From assembly GCF_012220205.1 (NCBI RefSeq), contig NZ_CP047225.1:372001-436000 (forward strand): a DNA stretch of 64,000 nucleotides. Direction: 5' to 3'. Of this stretch, positions 1 through 9,499 are shown piece after piece (position 1 is the stretch's first letter; each line of letters starts with the position of its first letter). Origin of the DNA: Mycoplasmopsis gallinacea (GTDB lineage: Bacteria > Bacillota_I > Bacilli_A > Mycoplasmatales > Metamycoplasmataceae). The notes beneath the pieces are model-generated. The model did no database searches. It was not told the origin of the DNA and saw only the letters and a list, made by a program, of their open reading frames with translations. A program made the position numbers and the translations under genes.

Positions 1-419
1 AAGAAGAAGTAAAAAGTTTAATAGTTTTATCAGGAAGTGGAAAGAAAAAAAATATTATAGCTACAGCTTCATTTAATAAACAAGCAGGTGTTCTTTCATT
101 TGTAATTCAAGGAACAGATGAAAAACAATACCCACAATCATTCACAATTCCTCATGAAAATGCAGCAGTAGAATCTAATGATTCATCAAATGAAGAAACT
201 ACAGAAGAAACAAGTGGTACAGAAGTTGCAACAGATAGAGAACAACCAGTATCAGAGTCTGAATCACCTAAATCATCAACTGATTCTCAACCAACATCTG
301 AAACAAATAATAACCCTACTACAACTTCTGAAAGCACAGATCCAGCTGCAGCTGAATCAACAGCAGGTTCAGAAAATGTAGAAACTCCAACAGAAGTTAC
401 TTCTGAACCAACAGCTTAA
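1..419 (+). CDS. 3' end of a protein with a Ser/Thr/Glu/Pro-rich tail (partial)
   Basis: The reading frame is open from the window edge and ends at TAA 417-419; about 138 residues are visible. The first 55 residues look like part of a folded domain, and the last 80 are almost only Ser, Thr, Glu, Pro, Ala, Asn and Gln. Tails of this kind are common at the ends of mycoplasma surface proteins and lipoproteins, but no signal peptide can be seen because the start is outside the window. No TGA codon falls in the visible part. A strong terminator follows at 444-472. The family is not recognised. Confidence 0.75.
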   Translation, partial: EEVKSLIVLSGSGKKKNIIATASFNKQAGVLSFVIQGTDEKQYPQSFTIPHENAAVESNDSSNEETTEETSGTEVATDREQPVSESESPKSSTDSQPTSETNNNPTTTSESTDPAAAESTAGSENVETPTEVTSEPTA

Positions 420-443
420 TTAAATTGTTAAATAGTTAAAAGT

Positions 444-472
444 AAAACGACATCTATTTGATGTCGTTTTTT
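444..472 (+). terminator. Rho-independent terminator of the first gene
   Basis: A 10-bp stem (AAAACGACAT with ATGTCGTTTT, loop 454-460) is followed by a T-run. It lies 25 nt after the stop codon of the upstream gene. Confidence 0.85.
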
Positions 473-481
473 GTTGTATAA

Positions 482-505
482 AAAAGAACCCTTAAAGGGC
501 TCTTT
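482..505 (-). terminator. Terminator of ptsI
   Basis: The stem AAAGAGCCC/GGGTTCTTT with loop TTAA, read on the minus strand, is followed by a U-run. It lies just beyond the ptsI stop. Confidence 0.8.
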
Positions 506-513
506 AATGCTTA

Positions 514-2211
514 TTAAAAGCTTTTAGCTAATAATTCTTGAACTTCTTTATCTGTATCAAGTTCTAAAGCTTTTTCAGCGATTTTTTTGCATTCTTCGTA
601 TGAAAGATTATTAATAAGTTCTCTAGCTGGAAGCACGCTTCTTGCACTCATTGAGAATTCATCAAGTCCAAGTCCTAATAAGATAGGTAATGCTTTTTGA
701 TCACCAGCCATTTCTCCACACATACCAGCTCATTTACCGTGTTTGTGTGCTCCATCAATAACATATTTAATTAATTTAAGAATAGATGGGTTTAATGGTT
801 GATAAAGATATGAAATGTTTTCATTCATTCTATCTGCAGCCATTGAGTATTGAATTAAGTCGTTTGTACCAATTGATACGAAATCTGCATATTTACAGAA
901 TTTATCTGAAAGCACAGCAGCAGCTGGTGTTTCCATCATAAGTCCAACTTCAATATCTTCTTTTTTAGCAATGTTTGGATATTTAGCAAGCATTTTGTCA
1001 TAACATCTGTTAAATACTTCTTTTGCATCAATAAATTCTTGAACATTTGTGATCATTGGGAACATAATTGCTACTTTTCCAAATTCACTGGCACGAATTA
1101 AAGCATTTAATTGTGTTTCGAAAATATCTAAGTTTGAAAGACAGAATCTAATAGCTCTATATCCTAAGAATGGGTTTAATTCATCTGGGAACTTAAAGTA
1201 TTTTAAAGTTTTATCTCCACCAATATCTAAAGTACGGATAACAACTCTTTTTCCGTTCATTCCTTCAACTGCTGATTTGTATGCTTGGAATTGTTCTTCT
1301 TCTGTTGGTCAATTTTCATTATCCATGTATAAGAATTCTGATCTAAAAAGTCCAACAGCTTCACCGTCATTTTCTAAAACAGCTTCGATTTCTTTTGGTG
1401 AACCAATGTTTACTGCAAGTTCAACATGTTTACCATCTTTTGTTACTGATGCTTTACCTTTTAATAATTTAAGTTTTTCTAAGTAATTTGCATATTCTTC
1501 TTGAGCTTTTTTGTATTTTGCAACTTCTTCTTCTGAAGGGTTAACTACAACTTCACCCTTACTTCCATCAAGTGCAATTACATCACCCATTTTTGAGTGT
1601 TCCATAATTGAGTTTGTTCCAACAACACTAGGGATTCCAAGTGAACGAGCCATAATAGCTGTATGTGATGTAGGTCCTCCGATGTTTGTAACAAAACCTT
1701 TAACAAAATTACGGTTTAATTGAACTGTTTGACTTGGAGAAAGATCTTCAGCAACAATAATAACTTCTTTATCAATTCCTAAAAGATCTGGTTCTTCAAT
1801 TCCGTTAAGAGCAAATAATAATTTTTTAGCCACGTCTTTAATATCAGCTGCTCTTTCACGCATATATTCATCATCCATAGATTCAAAAATAGCTGCAAAT
1901 TGGTCATAGAATGTTTTAACTGCATATTCTGCAGATGAACCATTTTTAATTTCAGCATTTACACCATCAATAGCAGCTGGATCAAGCACGAAACTAATGT
2001 GAGCATCAAAAATTGCTGCATGCTCAGGGTTTGAAGCAAGTTCTCTTGTTTTTTCTAATTTAACTAAAACTTTTTGACGCGCTTCTTCGTATAATTTTAA
2101 TTCTTTGTGTGGATCTGAAGATGTTTTTGTAATGTCCATAGGTAATTCTTCAATTTTGAATACCTCTGCAATTGCAACACCTTTAGATGCCCCGATACCT
2201 TTGATAACCAT
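514..2211 (-). CDS. ptsI: Phosphoenolpyruvate-protein phosphotransferase (PTS enzyme I)
   Basis: Enzyme I takes phosphate from phosphoenolpyruvate and passes it to HPr in the cytoplasm, driving all PTS sugar uptake. The 565-residue length is normal. The phospho-histidine loop [13 protein letters not shown] is near residue 185; the PEP-binding half has [12 protein letters not shown] and GLMMETPAA. One UGA codon (at 1309, DNEN-W-PTEEEQ) is read as Trp. A clear Shine-Dalgarno sequence (AAGGAG) lies 5 nt before the ATG. It is a single-gene transcript, with terminators on both sides, and next to the nag genes it fits amino-sugar import and use. Confidence 0.97.
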
Positions 2212-2297
2212 AATAACTCCTTATTATCAATGTTAATAGTTTTTAAATTTTACAAAATTTACCACAGTAATTTAGGTAGCGCAAAAAAGGGCAAAAA

Positions 2298-2324
2298 TAA
2301 AATGTGTAATCATTTACACATTTT
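2298..2324 (-). terminator. Terminator of the nagA-nagB operon
   Basis: An 11-bp perfect stem (AAAATGTGTAA with TTTACACATTTT around TGA) between nagB and ptsI; on the minus strand a T-rich run follows. It separates nagAB from ptsI. Confidence 0.8.
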
Positions 2325-2335
2325 AGATTTTGTTC

Positions 2336-3070
2336 TTATAATAATTTAGCTGCTTCTTCGTCAATTAAGAATGTTACATCATTGTGTAATTGTAAGAAAC
2401 TAGCTGGACAATCTGAAGAAATAGGCCCTTTAACAGCATCATGAATAGCTTGAGCTTTTGATGATCCTGAAGCTACTAAAATAATTTTTTTAGCACTTAA
2501 AATATTACCAATCCCTAAAGAAATAGCGGTTTTTGGGATATCATTAGGGTTATCAAAGTAAATTTTATTTGATTCAATTGTGCTTTGTGTAAGTTGCACT
2601 TCTCTTGTTAATTGATCTTTTTGTGACCCAGGCTCATTAAAGGCGATGTGTCCATTTGTTCCAATTCCTAAAATCATAAAATCAATTCCGCCAAGAGCGT
2701 CAATTCTTTTGTTAAATTCATCTGCATTTTCTGCAATATTTCCATTTCCATTAGGGAAGTTGATGTTTTGTTTTTGAATATCAATGTGATTGAATAAGTT
2801 TTCATTCATAAAGTAGTGGTATGAACATTTGTTTGTTTCTTCAATACCAACATATTCATCTAAATTAAAACTTACAACATCTTTAAAGCTTACTTTTTTA
2901 TCTTGGTAAGCTTTAATTAAGTTTTTATAAGTTTCAATTGGGCTTGATCCTGTAGCAAAGCAAATTCTGCTATCTGCTTTGCTATTAATTTGATCAATAA
3001 ACATTTGTGCAGCTTTTTCTGAAAGCTGGTTATAAGTAGGGAAAATTTGTACCTTAATTTCGTTTTTCAT
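2336..3070 (-). CDS. nagB: Glucosamine-6-phosphate deaminase
   Basis: Converts glucosamine-6-phosphate into fructose-6-phosphate and ammonia, feeding amino sugars into glycolysis. The 244-residue protein shows FATGSSPIETYK, the FNLDEYVG signature near residue 70 and GIGTNGHIAFNEPGS near 140, all hallmarks of the NagB family. Start chosen at ATG 3070 with AAGGAG 6 nt upstream; this SD overlaps the end of nagA. The gene follows nagA by 9 nt and must be co-transcribed. No missing catalytic residue is seen. Confidence 0.97.
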   Translation of the reverse strand: MKNEIKVQIFPTYNQLSEKAAQMFIDQINSKADSRICFATGSSPIETYKNLIKAYQDKKVSFKDVVSFNLDEYVGIEETNKCSYHYFMNENLFNHIDIQKQNINFPNGNGNIAENADEFNKRIDALGGIDFMILGIGTNGHIAFNEPGSQKDQLTREVQLTQSTIESNKIYFDNPNDIPKTAISLGIGNILSAKKIILVASGSSKAQAIHDAVKGPISSDCPASFLQLHNDVTFLIDEEAAKLL

Positions 3071-3079
3071 TATTTCTCC

Positions 3080-4180
3080 TTAGATTTTGTTTCCGTTTAC
3101 ATAAACACTTAAAATATCTAAATTCTTTTTATCCAAAATAACAAGGTCAGCTATTTTATTTTCTTTAATAGCACCAAGATCTAAATTCATCATTGTGGCA
3201 ACATTTGCTGATGTAAGGGCAACTGCATTTTGAAGCGAATACCCAAGTTTAATGATGTTTTTAAAGCTATCATAAAGGGTAATTCCACTTCCTGCAATAG
3301 TTCCGTTTTCTTTAATTGTGATTAGTAAATCTTGCTTAATCACAGCAACTCCACCTGATATACTATCACCATTTGGGCCATATGCTGGTTTAATTGCATC
3401 AGAAACACAATACACTTTATCAACACCTTTGTTTTGAATAGTGAATTTTACTGTCTGAGCACTTACGTGATTTAAATCAACAATTAATTCAGTATATACA
3501 TTAGGATTCATTAAAGCAGCTTGGGCCATTCCTGGTTTTCTTGAATCAACCCCACTCATTGCATTTCATAAATGGCACACCGAAGCACAACCATTTGCAA
3601 AGTATTCTTGGGAAATATCAAATGAAGCATCTGAATGTCCAATTGAAGGGATGATGTTAAGATCAAACATTTTCTTAAGCACATTAAGATCAACCATTTT
3701 AGGGTCAAATGAAATTTTTCTTAACATTTTATTAGAAGCTTGGTACATTTGATTTAAATTTTCATCGCTAGCTTTTAATAATCATTCAGATTTGTGAGCA
3801 CCTTTTTTATTTTCACCAATATATGGACCTTCAATGTGAAGACCTAAGTTTTTGCTGACTCATTTTTTGTTTGAACTAATTTCATTTAAAGAAGCAAGAA
3901 TTTTTTCTCATGAATTAGTCATTGCAGTAGGCATAAAAGAAGTAACTCCATATTTAGCTAAATTCTCAGAAATAATTTCCGTTGCTTTAGTCCCTTCCAT
4001 TACATCATAGCCAACAAAACCGTGAATGTGTGTGTCGATAAATCCGGGGATAGCAAGCTTTTCCGCTTTTTGCTCTTCCTTAGCAACAATTTTAGATATT
4101 TTGTCATTTTCGATATAAATGTCTGCACATTCAATTGTGCTATCAGCGTTTACAACTGTAACATTTTCAATAATTTTCAT
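3080..4180 (-). CDS. nagA: N-acetylglucosamine-6-phosphate deacetylase
   Basis: Removes acetate from N-acetylglucosamine-6-phosphate; its product is the substrate of NagB, the next gene. The 366-residue amidohydrolase has the metal-binding DTHIHG near residue 50, EGPYIG near 115 and the later SGVDSRKPG and VSDAIKPAYG segments. Several UGA codons are read as Trp, so the gene looks broken under the standard code but is intact here. The Shine-Dalgarno is weak (AGAAGAGG about 9 nt before the ATG). First gene of the nagA-nagB operon. Confidence 0.95.
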
Positions 4181-4336
4181 TAATGCAAACCTCTTCTTGA
4201 AGATTTTTGATAATTAAATAATAATTTTTAGATTAATACTTTTGTATATAATTTTATTACTTATTTATAATACATTTAATAATCTGCATAAAAATTAAAA
4301 AAATATGAAAAAAGCTTTTGTTTCATATTTTTAATG

Positions 4337-4425
4337 TATAATAAATATCGAACACACCGCAAGTGATGTTCGGTTAGCAAAAAAATTAAAAAATATTTTG
4401 TTAATAAAAATTTTTATGCTATAAT
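4337..4425 (+). promoter_or_regulatory. Tandem promoters of the tRNA cluster
   Basis: Two TATAAT boxes lie 83 nt apart (4337-4342 and 4420-4425). The second is an extended -10 (TGCTATAAT) with TTGTTA at 4398-4403, a 16-nt spacer, and starts the cluster about 25 nt before tRNA-Asn. Between them is a short hairpin (CGAACA/TGTTCG, 4349-4372). The same two-box layout precedes tRNA-Gly at 56619-56705. Confidence 0.7.
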
Positions 4426-4448
4426 AATTTAGCAAACAAACGCAAGAT

Positions 4449-4523
4449 GCCGATTTAGCTCAGCGGTAGAGCAGCTGGCTGTTAACCAGTTGGTCGTTGG
4501 TTCAATCCCAATAATCGGCGCCA
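4449..4523 (+). tRNA. tRNA-Asn (GTT)
   Basis: A 7-bp acceptor stem (GCCGATT/AATCGGC), a D-arm, an anticodon loop CTGTTAA giving GTT, a T-loop TTCAATC and an encoded CCA end. First gene of a five-tRNA cluster. Confidence 0.96.
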
Positions 4524-4529
4524 TTATAT

Positions 4530-4605
4530 GGTCTGTTGGTGAAGCGGTTAACACACATGGTTTTCATCCATGCATGCACGGGTTCGATCCCCGTACAGAC
4601 TGCCA
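4530..4605 (+). tRNA. tRNA-Glu (TTC)
   Basis: Acceptor stem GGTCTGT/ACAGACT with one G-U pair, anticodon loop TTTTCAT giving TTC, T-loop TTCGATC, encoded CCA. In mycoplasmas with gatCAB but no GlnRS this tRNA also supplies the misacylation pathway indirectly. Confidence 0.95.
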
Positions 4606-4610
4606 TTTAT

Positions 4611-4686
4611 GGAAGATTAGCTCAGCTGGGAGAGCGTCGCCCTTACAAGGCGAATGTCATGGGTTCGAGTCCCTTATCTTCCACCA
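4611..4686 (+). tRNA. tRNA-Val (TAC)
   Basis: Acceptor stem GGAAGAT/ATCTTCC, anticodon loop CTTACAA giving TAC, T-loop TTCGAGT, encoded CCA. Confidence 0.96.
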
Positions 4687-4687
4687 C

Positions 4688-4763
<76 letters not shown>

Positions 4764-4797
4764 TATGCATATGCATATTTTTTTATAACTTTTTTAA

Positions 4798-4881
4798 GCG
4801 CGAGTGGTGAAATTGGCAGACACGCTAGATTTAGGCTCTAGTGCCTCCGGCATAAGGGTTCGAGTCCCTTCTTGCGCACCA
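4798..4881 (+). tRNA. tRNA-Leu (TAG)
   Basis: Acceptor stem GCGCGAG/CTTGCGC, anticodon loop TTTAGGC giving TAG, a long variable arm typical of Leu (84 nt in all), encoded CCA. Last gene of the cluster. Confidence 0.95.
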
Positions 4882-4892
4882 TGTTTTAGTGT

Positions 4893-4920
4893 CTAACGAT
4901 GTATAGTCGTTAGTTTTTTT
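4893..4920 (+). terminator. Terminator of the tRNA cluster
   Basis: A 7-bp stem (CTAACGA/TCGTTAG) and seven Ts directly after tRNA-Leu. Confidence 0.85.
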
Positions 4921-5029
4921 AATCAATTTTTGTCAATTTGCTTAAAGGTTGCATGATTTTTTATTACAATTTTAATGTCAAAAGATGAATAAAGGGTGTA
5001 AATCTCTCAAATTAAGTTATGGAATTCTC

Positions 5030-5072
5030 TTTGTTGAATTTACCTTATGAACAGTGGGGCAAATTCAACAAA
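5030..5072 (+). repeat. 12-bp inverted repeat in the leader of the RNase III-like gene
   Basis: TTTGTTGAATTT at 5030-5041 pairs perfectly with AAATTCAACAAA at 5061-5072 around a 19-nt loop. No T-run follows, so it is not a terminator. It lies 124 nt before the RNase III-like start codon. Apart from this, the stretch 4921-5195 shows only AT-rich sequence and no convincing promoter. Confidence 0.55.
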
Positions 5073-5195
5073 AGTGATTTATAAAGAAATTTTGGAAATT
5101 TATATTCTATAAAATATTTTGTCTTTTTTCAAATGCAATTATTTTATAGAATTTTTTATTTATCTTATGACACATTAATGTTTCAGGAGGTTTTT

Positions 5196-6281
5196 ATGAG
5201 AAATTTAAACGATTATATTGAAGTTGTAGAAAGCCAAATCGGTTATGAATTTCAAAACAAAGAGTTGCTATATCAAGCATTTACAAGAAGAAGTTACTCT
5301 ATTGAAGAAGGTGGAGAAAATAACGAAGTTTTAGAATTTATCGGAGATAAAGTGTTAAATTTATATGTTACTAAAATTCTCATGGATAAATATGGATTTC
5401 AAAATGATTCAGACGAATTTGCTACTCGCAAATACAAAACAGAAGGTAGACTAACTAATTTGATGAAAAGACTTGTAAATAAGCACACACTTTCAAGTAG
5501 AATCGAAGAAATGGAACTAGAAGATCTTCTTTATATGGGTAAAGGTGACAATAAACAAAAACGCCACCAAGAAGCATCTGTTAAAGAAGATTTATTTGAA
5601 GCAATTTTAGGAGCAATTGCCATTGATTCAAATTGAGATCCGAAATCTTTAGAAGAATCTGTAGGAATGATGTTAAACATAGAAAATCTTCTAGATAAAA
5701 ATTTCAAAGAAGAAGATTATGTCACATTTATTCAAGAGTGAAACCAAAAAGAACATGGTGAAATTCCAGTTTATGAGTTTATTGATTGTTATCCAAAGAA
5801 AAGAGATCCGTTTGATTTCGGTTTTACTACAACTTATATGCGAAATTATGAAAATAAAAAATATCTTGTGAAATTGAGTCTTAGTACACCAAGAGGTCAA
5901 AAATTATATCAAGTATTTTCAGATAGCAAATCTGAAGGAAGAAGATTGGTTGCTAAAGAAGCATATGATGATTTATGAAAACATGATGAATTATGGACAA
6001 TTAATGATGAATGTCCAGAAGATTTAACTCTACAAAATTCAATTTCTACACTTCATAATTTAGCTCAAAAAGGTTATATTTCAATGCCAGAATATTACAT
6101 TCCAGAAGAAGAATTATATGATGAAGATGGAGATCCTTTTTGAGAAGTTACTTGCAAAGTAAAAAGCGAAGATATATCTTGAACAGCAAGCTGAGATTCT
6201 AAAAAACAAGCAAAAAGATATGCTGCATATTTATGTCTTTGTGAAATTTTTGATTTAGAAGATGAGTATGAAAATGAATAA
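5196..6281 (+). CDS. RNase III-like endoribonuclease with two apparent dsRNA-binding domains
   Basis: Residues 1-150 form an RNase III domain with the signature NEVLEFIGDKVLNLYV near residue 45 and EDLFEAILGAI near 130, so the four metal-binding acidic residues of the family appear present. The family cuts double-stranded RNA. Normal bacterial RNase III is about 230 residues with one dsRBD; this one is 361. Residues about 160-255 look like a first dsRBD (QEWNQKEHGEIPVYEF, then SEGRRLVAKEAYDDL) and 270-350 like a second (NSISTLHNLAQKGYIS, then SKKQAKRYAAYLCLCEI). Start ATG 5196 is set by AGGAGG 5 nt upstream. It stands alone, after the tRNAs. It could be the main rnc gene or a paralogue; the rest of the genome is not visible. 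Confidence 0.85.
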
Positions 6282-6293
6282 TTAACACATTAC

Positions 6294-6352
6294 AATTCCT
6301 TTTATGAGAACTATGTTTTTACAAAAATGGTTTTATGAAAGGAATTTTTTTA
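6294..6352 (+). terminator. Terminator of the RNase III-like gene
   Basis: A long imperfect stem (AATTCCTTTTATGAGAAC with GGTTTTATGAAAGGAATT) followed by seven Ts. Confidence 0.75.
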
Positions 6353-6462
6353 TAATTTCACACATAAATTTGGAATTTGTATCAGATCATTTGCATTTCA
6401 GGGCTAAAAAGCCAGAAAAGAATAAAATTTTATATATAAAACGAAGTTTTTTAGGTGAGATA

Positions 6463-7466
6463 ATGAAGTATAAAAAATGAGCTTTTATTTAACAAGCATT
6501 AGTGCTCCTTTTGTCACGACACTTGCAGCTAGTGCTGCTGCAAGTGAAACAAATACAGAAAATAGTCCATATAATTTAAATTACACAGAAGAACAATTAT
6601 CAACATTGCATACAAAAATTGATACAGAATCTAGCCATGAGTTAGCGGATTTTGAATGATACACAGAACAAATTGATGGTTTAAAAGGGGAGTTTGTAAC
6701 TAATGGAAAAGGTACTGAAGAAACTTTTGAATCATTAAAAAATGAAGTGCTTAGTCTTATCAAAATTTATAATAGAGATGTTGATAAAGGAAGAAGTGGT
6801 GAAGAACAAGCTGCAAAATACAAAAAACTTATTATTTCTAATTTTAAATATTTTATAAACACCGTAGCTTTTATTAAGGTAAATCTTATTCCGAAACAAT
6901 TAAACGAAAAATTAGAGAAAATTAATGAAAAAACAGAAGAAATCAAAGAAAAAGGTTATAGCAAAGAATATGAGAATTTAATAAACAATTTCAATGAAAA
7001 CGTTCAAACAAACACACATTTTAGAGTACTTTCGTATTGATTAAAAGAAGCTGAATTAATTAAAGTTTTATATAGCACTATTCATCAAGAATCAAGAAAT
7101 GACATATCTAAAGAATGACTTCTTGAGTATTTAGATAAGCAAACTTGAATCATTCAAGGAAACTATCTATCTTTAAAAGAAAAAGAAGCCTCAATTAATC
7201 AATTGAATGAGGATAATAAAAATTTAAGTACCGAAAATGCAGATTTAAAAGAAAAAATATCTAATCTAGAAAGTGCTTTAGCTCAAAAAGATAAAGAACT
7301 TTAAAAAAATTCTTTTGACTCTGTAAAATTATCATTATTAAGCACTGAAAATTATAATAATAAAATTAGAGGAATTGTTGGATCTGTATTTTCAGGGGTT
7401 TTTATGTTTTTAAGCATTGTTCTTGTAACTTTCTTAATCAGACTAAAACACAAAAATACAAAATAA
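6463..7466 (+). pseudogene. Broken coiled-coil surface protein gene
   Basis: ATG 6463 has AGGTGAG 4 nt upstream and encodes MKYKKWAFI, the start of a signal peptide, then meets TAA at 6490. The rest of the signal peptide (LTSISAPFVTTLAASAAA) continues in the -1 frame, as if one T were lost from a T-run near 6489. That frame then runs through several UGA (Trp) codons and a coiled coil to an in-frame TAA at 7302-7304. After the stop the same frame encodes a transmembrane segment (GIVGSVFSGVFMFLSIVLVTF) and a basic tail to TAA 7464-7466. Signal peptide, coiled coil and C-terminal membrane anchor match the intact gene at 50945-52195. Two independent lesions argue for a decayed gene; an internal ATG at 6477 has no Shine-Dalgarno. 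Confidence 0.7.
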
Positions 7467-7480
7467 AATAATTTAAAGAA

Positions 7481-7506
7481 AATCCAGGTTATTCTGGATT
7501 TTTTTG
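7481..7506 (+). terminator. Terminator after the broken surface-protein gene
   Basis: Stem AATCCAG/CTGGATT, loop GTTATT, then a T-run that is also the start of the next promoter. Confidence 0.85.
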
Positions 7507-7533
7507 TATACAAAAATAATGATTCAATATAAT
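7504..7533 (+). promoter_or_regulatory. Promoter of the lipoprotein gene, predicting a leaderless mRNA
   Basis: TTGTAT (7504-7509), an 18-nt spacer and TATAAT (7528-7533). The expected start point falls on or next to ATG 7540, and no Shine-Dalgarno lies between. Confidence 0.6.
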
Positions 7534-7539
7534 TTAGAT

Positions 7540-9093
7540 ATGAGAAAAAACAAAAAAATTTTTTTACTTTCCTTATCCACACTTGTAATCCCAAGTGTTT
7601 TTATTAGTTGCAATGAAGCTCAAAAAATTACAATTGAAAAAGAATTAAATGAGCAAATTTACAACAAAGATCAATTTCTTTTTCTAAAAGAGTTAGGTAA
7701 TTTTTACAAAAAAGGAGAAACTGTATTAATATCAGAGAATAACTTTCAAGAGAAATATTTAGAAAATATTTCTGATTTTAATGTGCTTTTTAATAATGCC
7801 TACAATTTAGATTCACTTGCATTACAATTAAGTAAGAACAAAATCAACTCTATAAAAAAAGACTTTTTTAACGGTAATTTCTATGTTAAAAATATTCAAT
7901 TAGCCCTTTTAGACATAATTTCTCACATCGATAAATATTATTCTATTTTTCCTAATCTTATCAAAATAAACAACATGAGAATGATTGGTTTTATTAATAA
8001 CGAAGAACAAATCAATTATTTAGAAAAGATTTTAACTTTTTACTTTAAAGCCTATAAATTCAATGGAAAAAGTTTAAAAAGGGTAAACATTCAACCACTT
8101 AATTCTTCGTCTAATAAACTTTATTTACAAATTTCTTTTTATGATCAAGATGACAAATTAATTTTTGAAAATTCTTCTGCTTTTCTTTTTGATTTTTTTA
8201 ACTACAACCGTGCTTCAAGCTTTCCAACTTCGTTTAAATTAGAAATTCCTGATCAAGTTGCTTTATTTAATGAACAAGTTCAAAGCTTTAATATTGCTCT
8301 TGATAATAATTTATTAGGTGTTAGAGATGTTGAAGACCTTTTAGAAAATGGTATTTTAGATTATAAAATGACAGCAAAAGGTTTTTTAGCACTTCTTGAA
8401 CAAGCTAAAGATTACTTTAAAGTAAGTGTTCCTAATTACATCAACAGCAAATACACCTTTAAAATAGATATAGAAAATTCAAGCAGTACTAATTTGCTTA
8501 ATAACTCAAATTCAATTAATAAGATCTACTTGAATAAATTTGATAAAAATGGGAATTTATTAGATAACACTTATCTTTATTCAATTGATTTTTCATCTCA
8601 TAAACACCTTTTTAATGGTTATAAAACAAGCATTGATAATGATGATCTTTTTGACTTATATCACTATAATTCATATGAAAAAGATGAGCAAGGCAATATG
8701 ATTGGTTCAAGCCAAATTAGTTACAGTGACTTTAAAAACATTCTTATTAATAACTTAGATTTATCTATTGAAAAATTAAGCTCCAAAGTTGCATTTTGAG
8801 GTAAAAAGCAAAGTGAAATTGATCCATATGAGTTTTATTATTCTAATCAAAATCAACTGCTATTTTTAAATTGAGTAGCTTCAACTTTCATTAATGGATA
8901 CTTAATTAATTTTGATATGCCAGGAGAACTTTTTGAACCCCTTATTGTGGAATTTAGTGATGCAAAAATAAACCAAAACCAAGCTGGAATAATTGATGTG
9001 AATGTCAAAATTAAAGGTTTAAAAAATAAATTAACTTACGATGAATTTGAATATTCAATTAAAGGATTTAAAGGATTTTCTAAAGCAAAATAA
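7540..9093 (+). CDS. Lipoprotein of unknown function
   Basis: The N-terminus has charged residues, a hydrophobic stretch and the lipobox VFISC near residue 23, so the product should be lipid-anchored on the outside of the membrane. It is 517 residues, rich in Asn, Lys, Phe and Leu, and reads through UGA codons at 8797 and after. No enzyme motif is recognised. ATG 7540 was chosen because it directly precedes the signal peptide; an upstream TTG in frame lies inside the promoter. There is no Shine-Dalgarno, and a TATAAT 6 nt upstream suggests a leaderless message. It has its own terminator. Confidence 0.88.
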
Positions 9094-9097
9094 CAAA

Positions 9098-9130
9098 TTG
9101 CAAAAGGCTTTTTAAGCCTATTTTTTGCAT
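9098..9130 (+). terminator. Terminator of the lipoprotein gene
   Basis: AGGCTT/AAGCCT core with flanking TTGCAAAA/TTTTTTGCA pairing and a T-run. Confidence 0.75.
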
Positions 9131-9175
9131 AAATTTATTATTTTTATTTAATTAATAAATTATAATATTTTTAAT

Positions 9176-9484
9176 ATGAAAAATATTGGGGTAGATTTAA
9201 CTAAAATATCTCGCTTTGCTAACAAAGACATTAATTTCGCAAAGCGAATTTTATCTATTTCAGAATTAGCAATTTATAAAAAAGTACCAAAAGAAAGAAA
9301 ACCTCTTTTTTTAGCTCGTTCATGAGCAATTAAAGAAGCAATTTTTAAAGCAAATAATGATTATGCTAAATTTACCGAAATTGATTTGTCTAAAGAAGAT
9401 AAAAAATGAGTTTTTAAAAACTTTAGCATTTCAATTTCACATGATGATGACTTCATTGTTGCTTTTGTGGTTGAAAATGATTAA
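9176..9484 (+). CDS. acpS: Holo-[acyl-carrier-protein] synthase
   Basis: Transfers phosphopantetheine from CoA to acyl carrier protein (acpP is at 26015-26233). The 102-residue protein is shorter than the usual 120 but keeps GVDLTKISRF at residues 4-13, the catalytic WAIKEAIFKA near 53-62 and SISHDDDFIVAFVV at the end. No Shine-Dalgarno is present; TATAAT at 9161-9166 predicts a start point 2-3 nt before the ATG. It heads acpS-plsC-scpA-scpB. Confidence 0.93.
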
Positions 9485-9499
9485 TTTTAGGGAGGGGAA

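Noticed and set aside
178..381. 67-codon frame inside the first partial gene
   Set aside because: It is a Gln/Leu-rich shadow of the Ser/Thr/Glu-rich frame that runs from the window edge to TAA 419.
1049..1723. Plus-strand frames over ptsI
   Set aside because: They are antisense shadows of the conserved enzyme I gene and show no motif or Shine-Dalgarno.
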